From assembly GCA_037367405.1 (NCBI GenBank), contig JAZKJV010009784.1, positions 1,364,001 to 1,428,000 of the forward strand: DNA of 64,000 nt, written 5' to 3'. A program made the translations under genes and the position numbers. A model generated the notes under the pieces. The model was given only the letters and a program-made list of their open reading frames with translations. It had not been told where the DNA came from and made no database searches. Positions 1 through 10,507 of the stretch are shown here, piece after piece; position 1 is the first letter of the stretch; each line of letters begins with the position of its first letter. Source of the stretch: Ottelia alismoides. Its lineage: Eukaryota; Streptophyta; Magnoliopsida; Alismatales; Hydrocharitaceae.

Positions 1-1169
1 CATTCAAAGAGCAAGCCACTGGTGATCATCCATTTCATCACCTTCATTCTTTCATTTTGGAATTTTAACTCTAGCTAAATGCATGTATATATCATTATTT
101 TTGTACAAATTAATAGTCATTATTTATTGTACAAATATTGTATAAAACATTGTGTTTAAATCAAAAATAAAAGAATAAAGAAAAGGAAAAAATGCCAAAC
201 GTATTTTATGACGTAAAATCTGAGACATAAGCATCTTGATGACAGGGTCAACACGGAGTAATGTAGGGGGAGATATGGGTCAAAACACAATAAAAACCCT
301 AATTTTTATTCTCCAATAATTCATTTTTGGGACCAATTTTATTATTTAGTATTTATATCTTAAATAAATAAACTTTGCACATGAAAATTGTAAATTAAAA
401 TACATTAGAAAATACAAAATTGATTTCACACAAAAATAGTATACAGTGTATATTTTATACTCAGAATAAAATTCCAAAACTCAAACTTCCTAGACCCATA
501 TATTCTCCAAATGAACTCAAAATGCATTAAAATCACCTTTAGTTTGTATATAACTTTTAATAAGATATTTAATGAAGGTAGTTTCATTTAGTTTGGAGTT
601 AAGTTGCAAAAGTTAGGTTTTGGACCTTTATTGTACTATATACTTGAATAAAATATTCATTTTATTCCTTATATTTTTCATTCTCTTATATTTTATAACT
701 TTGTAGATATTATTTATAATATGTGTACATATTTAGAATACAATAAAAACATAAAGAAAATAATAATTTAAAATAGTAAATAAAAATACATAGATGAATT
801 AACTATACATATAAATATATAATAAATGCCCTTATTTAGTTAAGTATGCATATTATATCAGATAAATACAACAAAAATATATTTATGTGTATTGAATAAG
901 TTATAAATATATAATTTAAGAGTATAAAATAGAGGAATATAAAATACAAAATAAAAATAAAATATATAAAATATATGTCAATATACCTTTAAATATACTT
1001 TTAGAAAGTAAATATCCATTTACAGTTCACAAATGACGCACCAGGTGGGGCAGAAACAATGCTCCAGGTACCACGAGACCGAAGGGCTGCCATCTCCTCC
1101 TCTGTTGCGGGTTGCTTTCTTGCGCGGGAAGAAGATGGCAAATCCTAGCGAAGCGGCCCAGAGATCCCA

Positions 1170-1242
1170 AGCGGGGTAGAGGAATTGGTCGACTCATCGG
1201 GCTCATGACTTGAAGACGGCAGGTTCGAATCCTGCCCCCGCC
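1170..1242 (+). pseudogene. trnfM: Mitochondrial initiator tRNA-Met (trnfM-CAU) relic in the NUMT
   Basis: The sequence follows the plant mitochondrial trnfM closely: AGCGGGGTAGAGGAATTGG at the 5' end, CAT anticodon at 1204-1206 in a GGCTCATGACT context, T arm AGGTTCGAATCCTG and a 3' acceptor strand CCCCCGCC. The 73-nt length is normal. No CCA is encoded, as expected. In the nucleus it is assumed not to be transcribed. Confidence 0.75.
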
Positions 1243-1256
1243 GGTCAAAGACTTTG

Positions 1257-1326
1257 GGCGAATGACGGGGATTGAACCCGTACGTGGTGGATTCATAATC
1301 TACTGCCTTGATCCACTTGGCTGGCA
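1257..1326 (-). pseudogene. trnH: tRNA-His-like (plastid-derived trnH) relic, anticodon altered
   Basis: Read on the minus strand, the D arm, anticodon stem and T arm match organellar trnH-GUG (for example CCAAGTGGATCAAGGCAGT). Two features break it. The anticodon loop reads TTATGAA where TTGTGAA is expected, so GTG has become ATG. The 5' acceptor strand no longer resembles GCGGATG and cannot pair with the 3' strand. It lies 14 nt from the trnfM relic. A pseudogene within the NUMT. Confidence 0.65.
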
Positions 1327-4300
1327 TGAAAATGGCAGCCTTTTTTTGAGGGAGCCGGGGGACGGATGAAATGATGCCACGGATCCCATGGCATTGGATC
1401 CCTCATGCATGCATTAGAAGCCACCGACAAAAAAGATCGCATTTTTTGCACTTCGTTCAAATAAGAGTTGTACCCGTACGGAATTTTGCGATTTCTCAGT
1501 ATGATCTCTATAAGAAGCTCTATTCCCTTTATCAATTCTCTGGATTTGAATATGATTTGAGGGCATCGTGTTGGTAAAGAAGAGGAATAGCGAGTGAGTC
1601 TGCCAACAATCTCGATGAAGGTGGGCCACTGCGGATTCTAGTCAGTTAGCCCTCGACTCCTTAATTCAATAGAAGAGACATTTGTCGAGAATCTTGTTTT
1701 CGTGGTGGAGCACTCAATGAAGTAATGAGTTCAGAATCAAGGTAGAAAATGCTCCATGCATTTGAGATTCGATTTGAGTTCGGGGGTCAAGAAGAAGGAA
1801 ATTTACAATAAATTAGGCCATCAAAATAAATAAAAAAATAGATTAACGTAAATTAATAAACATTTTTAAAGTTTTAACAAAAAATTAATAAAATCTATTA
1901 ATATTTTAGTTTGAATTATCTGTGAATTTCGAATCTGTTGTACCTTCCCCGTTGACCCGGGTCAACTCTCTATCCCGAGCCCTGGGACCGTCAGACCAAC
2001 TTTTGACCCCATCTTCCTCGATTTCTTCCATCAAATACTTACACCATTATTGTTCGATTTCTTCTTGACTTTTTATCCTTCAACCTCTAACTTTCATGCC
2101 ATGATGATTTATTAGTCGATGAGCCATTGAATTGAGTGTCATTCCTCGATGAACCATGGCTTGCACATATCTCCCCAACTGAATTCCCTTGATTCTTTGA
2201 TCCCTTTTCCACCATTCAAACCCTATCTTTCAAGCATCTTGAGCTTCCAGGTGACATCATTGCCCTCGAGGAAGGTCTAGCGATTCATGCTAGTGTCGAA
2301 TAGAGGTAGATTTGGTTCCACAACCTCCTCCGTCATGAGTTCACCTTCGGCTAGTCCAGGTCAGGTAGAACCTCGTCTTTTCCTGCTCATTTTATTTCTT
2401 AGCTTAACAATAGCATAGTATAGGTTTCCATTTCATCTAGTTTCGTTTCATTTTTCGTAAAACCAAATATTTGCGCTTGACAGATCTTTAGCTTTGCCGC
2501 TCATTTTCGATGACCTCAAGCATCCTTCGCATCCCCTTTTACCTCCATTATTTTGCCCTTACGCTCATGTACATCCCATGCATGTTCATCCACCTAGATC
2601 TAGCACAGATCCAGATATCCGTCCTCCCTATTCGTCATTTGCTGGAGGACACCGCCTGCCACCATTTTCGCCCACTGCGCCCGCTTACCCCCTAGGACTT
2701 TTCATTTTTGTCCCAAAGCTAACACTACAGGTTCTACAGATAAAGGCCTCATCTAAGGGGTGATTTTGCCAAAGAACAACCCTTATAGCTTCGTCGGAGA
2801 CACTATCCTCCTGAGCTCAATCCATGAGCTCTAGGCCTACTTGGAGGCTCAGGGAGTTTTGCAGTAGCTATATGAGCAAGGAGAGACCATCGAGAGGCTT
2901 CTGGGTGGTCGAAGTCAAATGCTCTATCGAATAAAAGCTCGCCCGAGGAAATTTCATCTCATGTTCTTCCACTACCTTCCGTAGCTGTTCGATCAAGCAT
3001 TGCAGCCCATGTGAGCAGCCACCATTGGATGCATAAAGCCACCACCATCGGATCTCGACCTGAGATCTAATCTTAGCCGCTCCAACCAAACAGTCATCAA
3101 GGAGAAAGTGACATGTGTCCAAGTAAGGCAACAGTGATCGTCTGATTTGCGTGTTTAGGTGTAATTTACATTTTATACCCTTGCTTTATCGCATTTTTAT
3201 ACAATCTTGTAACTTATTTCATTAGTGTAATTTTTTTTGTAAAAATTACTAAAAGGACCTTAAGCTCTCATCTATTTACTTTTTAGTCTAGTCTAGCCCA
3301 GTTAACGTGTTGTCCCGCGTAAGCTGAGCATTTTGCAATTAACACCCTATGGGTTTTGTATTTTGATGTAGTATTTTAACTTGAAATATTAGTTGTAAAC
3401 TTTTAGGTTATTTGCATTGTAGACCCTACCGTTATTTTAAACTGCAAATATACCCTTGCTGGTTCAACAATTTTTATATTTTCTCTTTAATTTTTATAAA
3501 TATCATCCGTTCTCCAAAAATTATAAAAAATAGGGTTAAGTGCCATCTTGCATACACTTTCACACTATATTTTAATATTTACATTTTATACATTTTATAT
3601 ATCTAAAAAAAATCAAAATAGCATGGTTTTGTCTTGTTTGACTTAAAATTTCCAAAAAATTAAAACATTATTAAAAATTACAAAAATAGTATCTATTTAT
3701 TATTGTATTTTGTTGCTCCACTCAAAAAACTACTAAAAATAGAAAAAAGAAAATCATTAAAAATTAAAACCCTCCAAAATTCTTATAAAAATATAAAAAT
3801 ATTAAAACAAATCCAAGAATACTTATTTCTTTTATACTTTTTTATTTATACATATTGGTATATACTAAAATTGATTTTGAGAAATTTTGAGGCTTTTTGT
3901 TATTTTTAAATCTCAAACCAATCTAGCATATTTATTTAAACCCTATTTTGAGATATTTTTATAAAAATACCTTAAATTAGCCAAAATTACCCAAAAACAA
4001 CCAAAAACTATAGGAAAAATATATAAAAACACAAAAAAAATTTATTCTGTAATTTTTGGTTATTTTTAGTTGTATTTATAATCATATTATATATATATAT
4101 ACCTCTATATAGTTACATATATTCCTTTATTATATACTAAAGGAAAAAGAAATTTAAAAATCAAAAAATATAAAATGAAAATATAAAATTAAAAATATAA
4201 AAAATTATAAAAAAAATTATAAAAAAATCCATTAAAAACTACATAATTAAAAATCCAAAAAAACTCAAAATTCCCTAAAATACCCAAAGTCATTTATTGT

Positions 4301-4559
4301 CTTCCTTTAGCCAATTTTGATTGTCTGCCCTCCGTTGTTTCATGTGTTTGATTCCTACTGTACTTGTCCGCTAACAATCTATTGTAGGGTATACCCTTTT
4401 AATTCATACTGCTTGCGTTGATTCTCTATACATTGTGTGGGTTAATTTATGATTGACCACGTGGTGGGAGCGGTTGCCTCAGCGACATTTTATCTTCGTA
4501 CTCCGTGAGGATATTATTTTAGATACTCATAAAACTCATGTCACGATATGAATGATTGG

Positions 4560-5300
4560 CAGAGCTATTTATCCCAACGTACCTCATTTGACCCCTAATA
4601 CGATTGTTATGGCATGTCAACATTTTACACATCCATGCTCTAACTTAACCTTAGGATACAACTTGGTCGAAAGGACAAATCGAATAGAGAGGCATGAACA
4701 TTATGATTTTTTGGACTTGATAGACCTTAGCGATCAAGCTCACATTCACCAATCTGCATACGATTCAGAGAGCCTACACACGTAGGGGATTGGAAATATG
4801 AACTCGATCTGCATGCCCCTTGTTTATTGACTCCACCACATAAGGCTTCGAATAACATCTTCTGCCACACGGATGGTCTATATTTGACCCATCATTACAT
4901 GCCAGAGTATAGGTATGTTGATATGAGACCCCCAGGTTCTCAGCAGTATCCTCCAAATGAATAGACTGATCCCATGATTTGTTATGGGAATATTTTGGAG
5001 GATGTCATTTCTAGAACTAATACAATATATGAATTAATTGAGGATAAATTGAGAATTGTCACCCATCTATTAATTTCATTTGTTACCAGCTTGGATATGT
5101 AAGTGGAGAATGAAATGAGCGGATTTGGTGTTGAAAACTTGAAGGACATGAATGAACCCACACTCCGTGTAGTTGGAGTCCATTCTACCTCCTTCTACTA
5201 CTAACCACTTACCTTCCAATCCAGAGTCATACCATTCTCCTATCAAAAAGATAAAAAATTGGAAAATCGTACAATCTCATAAAAATTGAAAATGAAACAA
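4560..5300 (+). pseudogene. Degenerate internal region of Gypsy element A, possible gag remnant
   Basis: This stretch lies between LTR A and the protease remnant. Frames are short and broken by many stops; the longest opens at 4552 and runs 77 codons. No nucleocapsid zinc knuckle or major capsid motif is recognisable. Its position immediately before the Athila/Tat-style protease region, and a slightly higher GC content than the LTR, are the only grounds for calling it gag-derived. Confidence 0.3.
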
Positions 5301-5311
5301 ATTTAAAAAAA

Positions 5312-5942
5312 TTGGATCCTACTCTTAGGGAAGCCATTGCTAAGGAAATGATTCATAAACTTCCCTCGATAAAGGCCATAGAACACTTTCCCAACCACAA
5401 AAGATTTGTGAAGAATAGATTGATGCCCAAGAGGTAGGGCAATAAAGAAACAAGGACTGAGAGACACCTCGTGTCTATGGCCACCTCCTTGATAATGGGG
5501 AGAAAGATCAAGAGCCACAAAGTGAAGTGGTTGCCTAAGGTTGAATGTAAAATCAGAGATACCATCTTTACCCATGTAAGAATCAATGATGACTCATCTC
5601 TAAATATCCTCCTGAACTCCATGTTTGACAAGCTCAAATTCGGACTAATTAGGAAGTCAAGAGTGATAGTCCATCTGGCTTATCGATACATAAAACGGTA
5701 AAGACGGGTTATCCCAGTCATCATTACTTTCGAAGGTGCTCCGCCCAGAGTGGACTTTACAGTCATTGATATTGAACATTGAGGAGAGTTCACCCAATCT
5801 CCTATTATTTTTAGGAAGTTGTTCTTAACCTTGGCTAAGGTGATTATAGATTGCAAGACTAGGGAGATCGATTTCCCTATAGTGGTATGCACCGCTTGCA
5901 TTTTACCTTTGAGAACATATCCCAACCTAAAGCGACCCAATT
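5312..5942 (+). pseudogene. Gypsy (Athila/Tat-type) retropepsin region, broken
   Basis: One frame can be followed with a few in-frame stops (near 5435, 5701 and 5780). The order of elements fits the Athila/Tat gag-protease junction. There is a KRFVKNRLMPKR segment, where the family has a MPxYxKFMKELL-like stretch, and a KVECKIRDTIFTHVRINDDS segment, where the family has a C-T-I-G region leading into the DLGAS active site. It is followed by SSLNILLNSMFDKLKFG (family: SINLMPLSxFKKLGLG) and by RVDFTVIDIEH and SPIIFRKLFL (family: DFVVLDMEE, PLILGRPFL). The catalytic D-[LS]-G triad reads DDSS, so the enzyme is dead even apart from the stops. Reverse transcriptase and integrase do not follow; the element lost them or was always non-autonomous. 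Confidence 0.6.
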
Positions 5943-6166
5943 AGTTGTAGACAGTCGTGACCGTCAAGAGACAAATGAATCCCTACTCTCCACTTCAATT
6001 GATGAGACGATTGTCAAGCCGACCAAGCCCAACACCTCCAGGGAGTCTTCACATCCAAAAGGGAAATATGTTATCACGATTATAATCATCTGCATCCCCT
6101 CTTAGAATTCTCAAGTGTCACCCAGACTCAAGTGACATCAACCTTCCCATCACTATTGCTGCCCAA

Positions 6167-6712
6167 ATGACGAAGAATGAGCCCACCAAATCCATGCCAA
6201 CCAAGAGCACTACCACGTACCCGAGACGTTTGTTGACCTCATGGGAGAGATATAACATACAGGCTGACTCATCCGATGAAGAACCCATGGCCTACACCTC
6301 ACATACTCAATATAGAAGAGCCACATCCTCAAGTCTGGTTGCTAGTGGAGGGAAGAAGCACTACGCTCCTTCTCCTCTCATTACTTGTAGATCTAGAAAA
6401 TCAACCAAGTATATCACGATAGACATGTTCGAGGATGACTCTCGTGGTCCCAGTAGATGTACTGGGATAATTCGTTATGAATAGTCAGACACTTCCTCGA
6501 GAGAATATTCTTTTCCTGGGGTAGAGTTGGATAAACATGCGAATGGGCAGCCAAAGCACAGTATTAGTTGGAGAGCCTCCACCATACACTACTAATCTTC
6601 TGAAGATGACTCTAACGGTGGCTGGGATTCTGCTCCATCTTCTTCCCTTCTACCTACTCCACATGTACATTCTTTACCCCCTCGTTCCTACAAGAAGGTT
6701 CATTACAAACCT
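6167..6712 (+). pseudogene. Relic ORF downstream of protease, Ser/Thr-rich, unrecognised
   Basis: A single frame opens at ATG 6167, runs 105 codons to TAG 6482-6484, and continues in the same frame with one further stop to about 6712, giving a conceptual protein of roughly 180 residues. It is rich in Ser, Thr, Lys and acidic clusters (DSSDEEP, DMFEDDS, SSEDDSNGG) and ends in a basic RSYKKVHYKPS. I recognise no domain. It occupies the place where Tat-type Gypsy elements carry extra, poorly conserved ORFs. Persistence of one frame with only two stops, next to a more broken protease, is mildly notable. Confidence 0.35.
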
Positions 6713-6827
6713 TCTTGAGGCTTGTATATTCTTACTCCATCTTGTATAGTTTTCTTCTTTTTTATCCTTCCCTCCCGTGAGATTTGTATAACTCACCATG
6801 CTTCCATATCATTGTCATTTTTTGGCA

Positions 6828-7095
6828 ATACTTAGGATGACTAGATCCTAAGTATGGGGGGAGAGTGACTCGAGTCACTACTTCTTTTCTCTTTCGTTTC
6901 TTTATCTGTATATCCCTCAAACCCCATCAGTTCCCATACTCACTCTTTTTCTATACTTAGGTTGATTAGAACCTAAGTATAGGGAGGATCGATGCCCACC
7001 ATGTATATTCATTCACCCATTTCTTATTGTCTTGACTTTCACCGCTCCATTTTTTCTCTTCTTCTATACTTAGGCTGACAAGAGCCTAAGTGTAG
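6828..7095 (+). repeat. Array of three near-perfect stem-loops each followed by a purine tract
   Basis: Stem-loop 1 (6828-6855): ATACTTAGGAT, 6-nt loop, ATCCTAAGTAT, then a G run. Stem-loop 2 (6951-6982): CTATACTTAGGTT, 6-nt loop, AACCTAAGTATAG, then GGAGGA. Stem-loop 3 (7064-7095): CTATACTTAGGCT, 6-nt loop, AGCCTAAGTGTAG with one G-T pair, then GGGG. Starts are 123 and 113 bp apart. Each right arm plus purines (CCTAAGTATAGGGG) copies the polypurine tract ahead of the Gypsy LTR at 18797. A separate 16-bp palindrome AGTGACTCGAGTCACT lies at 6864-6879. Confidence 0.75.
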
Positions 7096-7172
7096 GGGGT
7101 GGGTCAAGTTCTATACTTCTATTCTTTTCATTTTATTATGCTAAGTACGATATATGTCTTTTCTTTGCTTTT

Positions 7173-7208
7173 TGTGCTCTGAGGACATAGCACACGTAAG
7201 TATAGGGG
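7173..7208 (+). promoter_or_regulatory. Internal copy of the stem-loop plus polypurine-tract module
   Basis: TGTGCT, a 10-nt loop and AGCACA form a short stem, followed by CGTAAGTATAGGGG. It aligns with the module at 18761-18795 (GCTC-GAGGAC-GAGCA then TTTAAGTATAGGGGG). Either this is an extra internal polypurine tract, or an LTR begins just after it at TGTGTATATATGC. I favour the first, because the following sequence shows no match to the LTR family here. Confidence 0.4.
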
Positions 7209-8103
7209 TGTGTATATATGCATATATACTTTACCCATAGCTTGTACTTTCGTGTATTTTATGTATATGATATTCAATAAATATGGGATGAGTAAAAATT
7301 GGTTAGATTTTTTCAATATGTAAAATACATGTAAATTTGTATAATGTGTATATTGTATATAAATTGTGTAATCTTGTAAAATTCATGTAAATAATACTTT
7401 TATACATTTTTTTGTAAAATGGGAGACATAATACAAAAATAAAAAAAACTTTTTCCAAATGGCTTCTTATTCTTTCCTGCATAACAATAAAAAATCATTC
7501 AAAAATTTGCACTTCATCCATATGCATTTCACTTCATCTACATTTCATTAGCATATCATGCATACGCAATAGTGGAAAGTTAGTAGGTTTTGAACTCAGT
7601 TATGAGTAAAAACCAATGATGGAGTTGACATGACCTTAATCTAATTAATTTTCAGATGAATTCCATTGAGAAGTAGGATTTTAAGAACTTCAAGTTATAG
7701 ACTTGATTATCCAAGTTCACAAGACAGTGTTTAGACATGACTCTTAGTGTTTGTTCGCCCTCATTCTGAGTAGACTCTTGGATAAGGAACTAGTCAGTAC
7801 TCTACACCATGTACTTAGCTCTATTGAGACGAGGAGTTGGAGTAACGTGTGTCTTTTTATTTGGTAGTGTGGACATCTAAAGACCAAAGTACTGGGTTGA
7901 AATAAATCTTCAGGTGAGGGATGGACTGCTAACATAATTTTTTATAAGACCCCAAAACATAAGCGTAACAAAAGAATCTATATCCATGAGGGCACAAAAG
8001 ATCCATGCAAAGCAACCAAAATTTCTACCAAAAAGAACAACATTTGACTAAAATGGCCCAAGCTTCAGATAGCTTGCAAATTTGGTGGAGACTTGGCTAC
8101 ACC
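7209..8103 (+). other. Non-coding 3' part of Gypsy element A, interrupted by Copia insertion
   Basis: AT-rich sequence with no recognisable gene. It appears to continue at 18310 on the far side of the Copia element, since the 5-bp repeat ACACC marks a simple insertion. A long untranslated 3' internal region is common in Tat-type Gypsy elements. Confidence 0.45.
8099..8103. repeat. Target site duplication ACACC (left)
   Basis: ACACC precedes the TGTTGG start of the left LTR and is repeated exactly at 18310-18314 after the right LTR. Five bp is normal for LTR retrotransposons. Confidence 0.9.
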
Positions 8104-10493
8104 TGTTGGACATGTGAGCCCACGGCGAGCCATTATGCAATAAATGTTATTGCAAATATCATTCCCTGATCTGAAATGAAGAATAAATAATTTGCATAAT
8201 AGGTCCCTCTGTACAATTAGGGTTATGTACCATGGCTATCTTAATGATCATACAGCTGTTGATTCAATTATTGAATCATAGAGGCTGGTGCTTGGATGAA
8301 TATCTAAAGAGTTAGATTGAGGACTCATCAAGCACCGTCAAATGATTGTTAAGATGTGATCTCCAGCCTGAGTAGGAGATTGCAATCCTTTCTCACATAG
8401 GTTGATATCTGACCGACCTCTTGATGCAGGTCCTCTGCATAGGAATAGAGATTCGGAGGTGTCAGATTAGTTAGGTCAATGAGTTGACTTAACGAGATCG
8501 AGATAACCTAAGTCCTGTGTTGAATGCTGTCACAGCATAGGCACGCATCCTCTGACCGGAGACAGATGTATTGCTATATGTCTGAGTATGTACATTTCAC
8601 AGACCAATAGGTTGATGACCTAACCAAGGTCTATACACCGGCGCGTTGGTGTGCATATAAGGGCATATGAGTAATACGATCTCTCAAAGGGATCATACAG
8701 GTTCACTACTGAACCGGAAGACATGAGCTCACTCATGAGATATTGGGAGGAATCAAATTCTGTGCACGGTCGTCTCGCTTTGGAAGCTTGACTGAATTTG
8801 TAGGTTTGATATATACTTTTGGAAAGTATATGATCAAGACCTAGGTATGATATATGCTTTTGGAAAGTATATGATCGATACCAAATCCCAATGATCAAAT
8901 GAGAAACTTGGTGATCAAACCCTGAAGAAGACAGTGTAAAATAGATCTTGATCTTCGGGTTGACCATGGGTCTTCCAGTATGCAGGATGTACAGGTATTG
9001 GGAATACCTGAAGGGTGATGTGATCATAAACGATTGTATATCCATGACGCTTCCATTCCGAGGGAGTGATGAAACAGGTCTGGATTTTAGTGACTCCTTT
9101 CAGTAGAGAAGCGATCCGATCTTAGTCCAAGTGTTGGACATTGGTCTGAATGAGATTCAGATTCAATGAGAAGATTGGATTTACGGTCTTGATTTAATCA
9201 AGCATCTGTGGGAGGTTCGTAAGATCTGGATTTGAGATAATATCTCAATATCCAAGTCACTATACATGGAATAATACAATCGCCCTGTCCTTATCTCCAA
9301 GTATCCGCGGAGAAAGCACATTATTCTTGAAGGGATTCAAGAATAATTCATTTGATGAAATATCCAAGCAAGGACTTGATGATTAAATGAATTATCAAGC
9401 TTAATATGAATATAATTCATATTATGAAAATGATTATCTAAGATAATTAAATGGGATTTAATTATCAAGGATTAAGAGAATGTGGATAACACTATCCATG
9501 ATATATGTGTGTTATAAATATGATTTATAATATACATATATAAGAGAGAGAATTTATGTAAATAGCATTTGTTAATTAATAATGTGGATTGGATTCACAT
9601 TTATTGAAAATGCAATTTACTAATTAGTTTGGGTTGTGAATATGATTCACATAATATTCAATGGCATGATTGAAATATTCACAAATTAATTTGGAATTAA
9701 TTTGGTGGATATTATTGCAATAATAGTTATTGCAATTTATTAAGAAATAATAAGATAAAATAAAAGGAGACAAAATAACCCCCTATAATTTAGGGTGGTT
9801 GGTTGACTCCCTTTTTGTTGTCACATTATCTCTTAATTAGTTAAATTAAATTATGTTGATAATGTTGCAACATATTTTAATTTAAATTAATGTTGTTGGT
9901 TTTAACCAACAACAATCATAGCCATTGATTTAGCATGGACCAAGCATAGCCTTTGGATCCATGTGTCCCATGGATTGAGATCCATTGGATCCTAAACTAA
10001 TATAAATAGAGGGCTAGGGTAGCCTTCCATGGTACATGATTAAGAGTTGTACAAGGTGACAACTCTCTCTCTCTCTTTCTCATTCTCTCCCCCTCTCTCT
10101 TTCTCTTCTTCATCAAGTGGACGTCCACTTTGTGTTGAGAAAGGAGAGACTCTCGGCTTCTTCTTCGACGCTTGGATCTTCATCGAGGATTGCGGGAAGG
10201 AACGTGACTCATCATCACGCCCGCAAGTGCGTTCTTCGTGGATCGGACTTAAGATAGGAGGATCTCTACTTTGGGATCACGCGATCACAACCATGCTTCA
10301 AGAGGTATTCCTTGTACTTTGTGGTTTGATGAAACGATCCGAGAAGTGTTCTCGTGATCATGTGGTTTCATCTTTAAAGTTAAAAATTTTAATTTCCGCT
10401 GCATCTAGCGACTAGTGCGACTAGTTGCCCCGATTGCATACGATGCGATCGACACGCTTCCGTGATGCGCTTGAGGATTCACAATATCCTTCA
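8104..10493 (+). repeat. 5' LTR of the Copia element (2,390 bp)
   Basis: The repeat begins TGTTGGACATGTGAGCCCA and ends ATATCCTTCA just before the primer site. A TATA box (TATAAATAGA, 10001-10010) followed by a CT-rich stretch (about 10061-10111) gives the likely start of transcription. Inside are two 28-bp near-copies with palindromic cores (8808-8835, 8849-8876) and an 11-bp stem with a TT loop (9891-9914). Open frames at 8620-9045 (minus) and 10047-10415 (plus) are LTR sequence, repeated in the 3' LTR, and not genes. Confidence 0.95.
10001..10010 (+). promoter_or_regulatory. TATA box of the Copia 5' LTR
   Basis: TATAAATAGA lies about 490 bp before the LTR end and 50-60 bp before a CT-rich tract. 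The same site occurs in the 3' LTR at 17817-17826. This is the expected U3/R boundary. Confidence 0.7.
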
Positions 10494-10495
10494 AG

Positions 10496-10507
10496 TGGTA
10501 TCAGAGC
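10496..10507 (+). other. Primer binding site, tRNA-Met type
   Basis: TGGTATCAGAGC is the standard plant Copia primer site complementary to the 3' end of initiator tRNA-Met. It starts two nt after the LTR end. Confidence 0.9.

Larger units (their letters stand above)
1025..1800 (-). other. Nuclear insertion of mitochondrial DNA (NUMT) flanked by 7-bp direct repeats
   Basis: GC content jumps sharply from the AT-rich LTR on both sides. The segment contains two tRNA relics in the style of plant mitochondrial genomes: a native-type trnfM and a plastid-derived trnH. ATTTACA occurs directly before (1018-1024) and at the end (1801-1807) of the segment, and the LTR sequence appears to resume afterwards. 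This looks like insertion at a staggered break or by microhomology. Short open frames here are not genes; their GGGRIRTCRLQ-like peptide is the usual translation artefact of tRNA sequence. I could not name the mitochondrial sequence between 1330 and 1800. Confidence 0.7.
23..4463 (+). repeat. Degenerate Gypsy (Tat/Athila-like) LTR, copy A, carrying a mitochondrial insertion
   Basis: The repeat starts with TGATCATCCATTTCATCA, a decayed form of the terminal stem-loop seen on the other LTRs of this window. It shares blocks with the copies at 24.27 kb and 47.18 kb: the poly-A-rich stretch near 160-195, the block near 240-300 with a purine-rich GTAGGGGGAGAT, and the GTTGACCCGGGTCAAC palindrome near 1950. 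It is AT-rich at both ends with a more GC-balanced middle (1.9-3.1 kb). A 776-bp mitochondrial segment interrupts it; without that it is about 3.7 kb. The right edge is uncertain. I placed it where CGGTTGCCTCAGCGA resembles a decayed tRNA-Asp primer site, and the 47-kb copy has the same motif at 52.2 kb. No coding capacity. Confidence 0.6.

Noticed and set aside
1027..1296. Minus-strand frame with GGGRIRTCRLQ peptide
   Set aside because: Translation of tRNA gene sequence in the NUMT, a common artefact.
4464..4486. Primer binding site of element A (TGGGAGCGGTTGCCTCAGCGA)
   Set aside because: It resembles the tRNA-Asp site only loosely. The same motif near 52.2 kb is suggestive, but too diverged to list as a feature.
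7209..7560. A 3' LTR starting at TGTGTATATATGC after the internal polypurine tract
   Set aside because: The following sequence does not match any LTR start here and the next polypurine tract at 18785 has a clear LTR; kept only as an alternative.
8620..9045. 141-codon minus-strand open frame, repeated at 16436-16861
   Set aside because: It lies inside the Copia LTR and is present twice only because the LTR is; no domain, and it runs antisense to the element.
10047..10415. 122-codon plus-strand frame, repeated at 17863-18231
   Set aside because: LTR R/U5 sequence starting in a CT microsatellite; duplicated with the LTR and lacking protein-like features.
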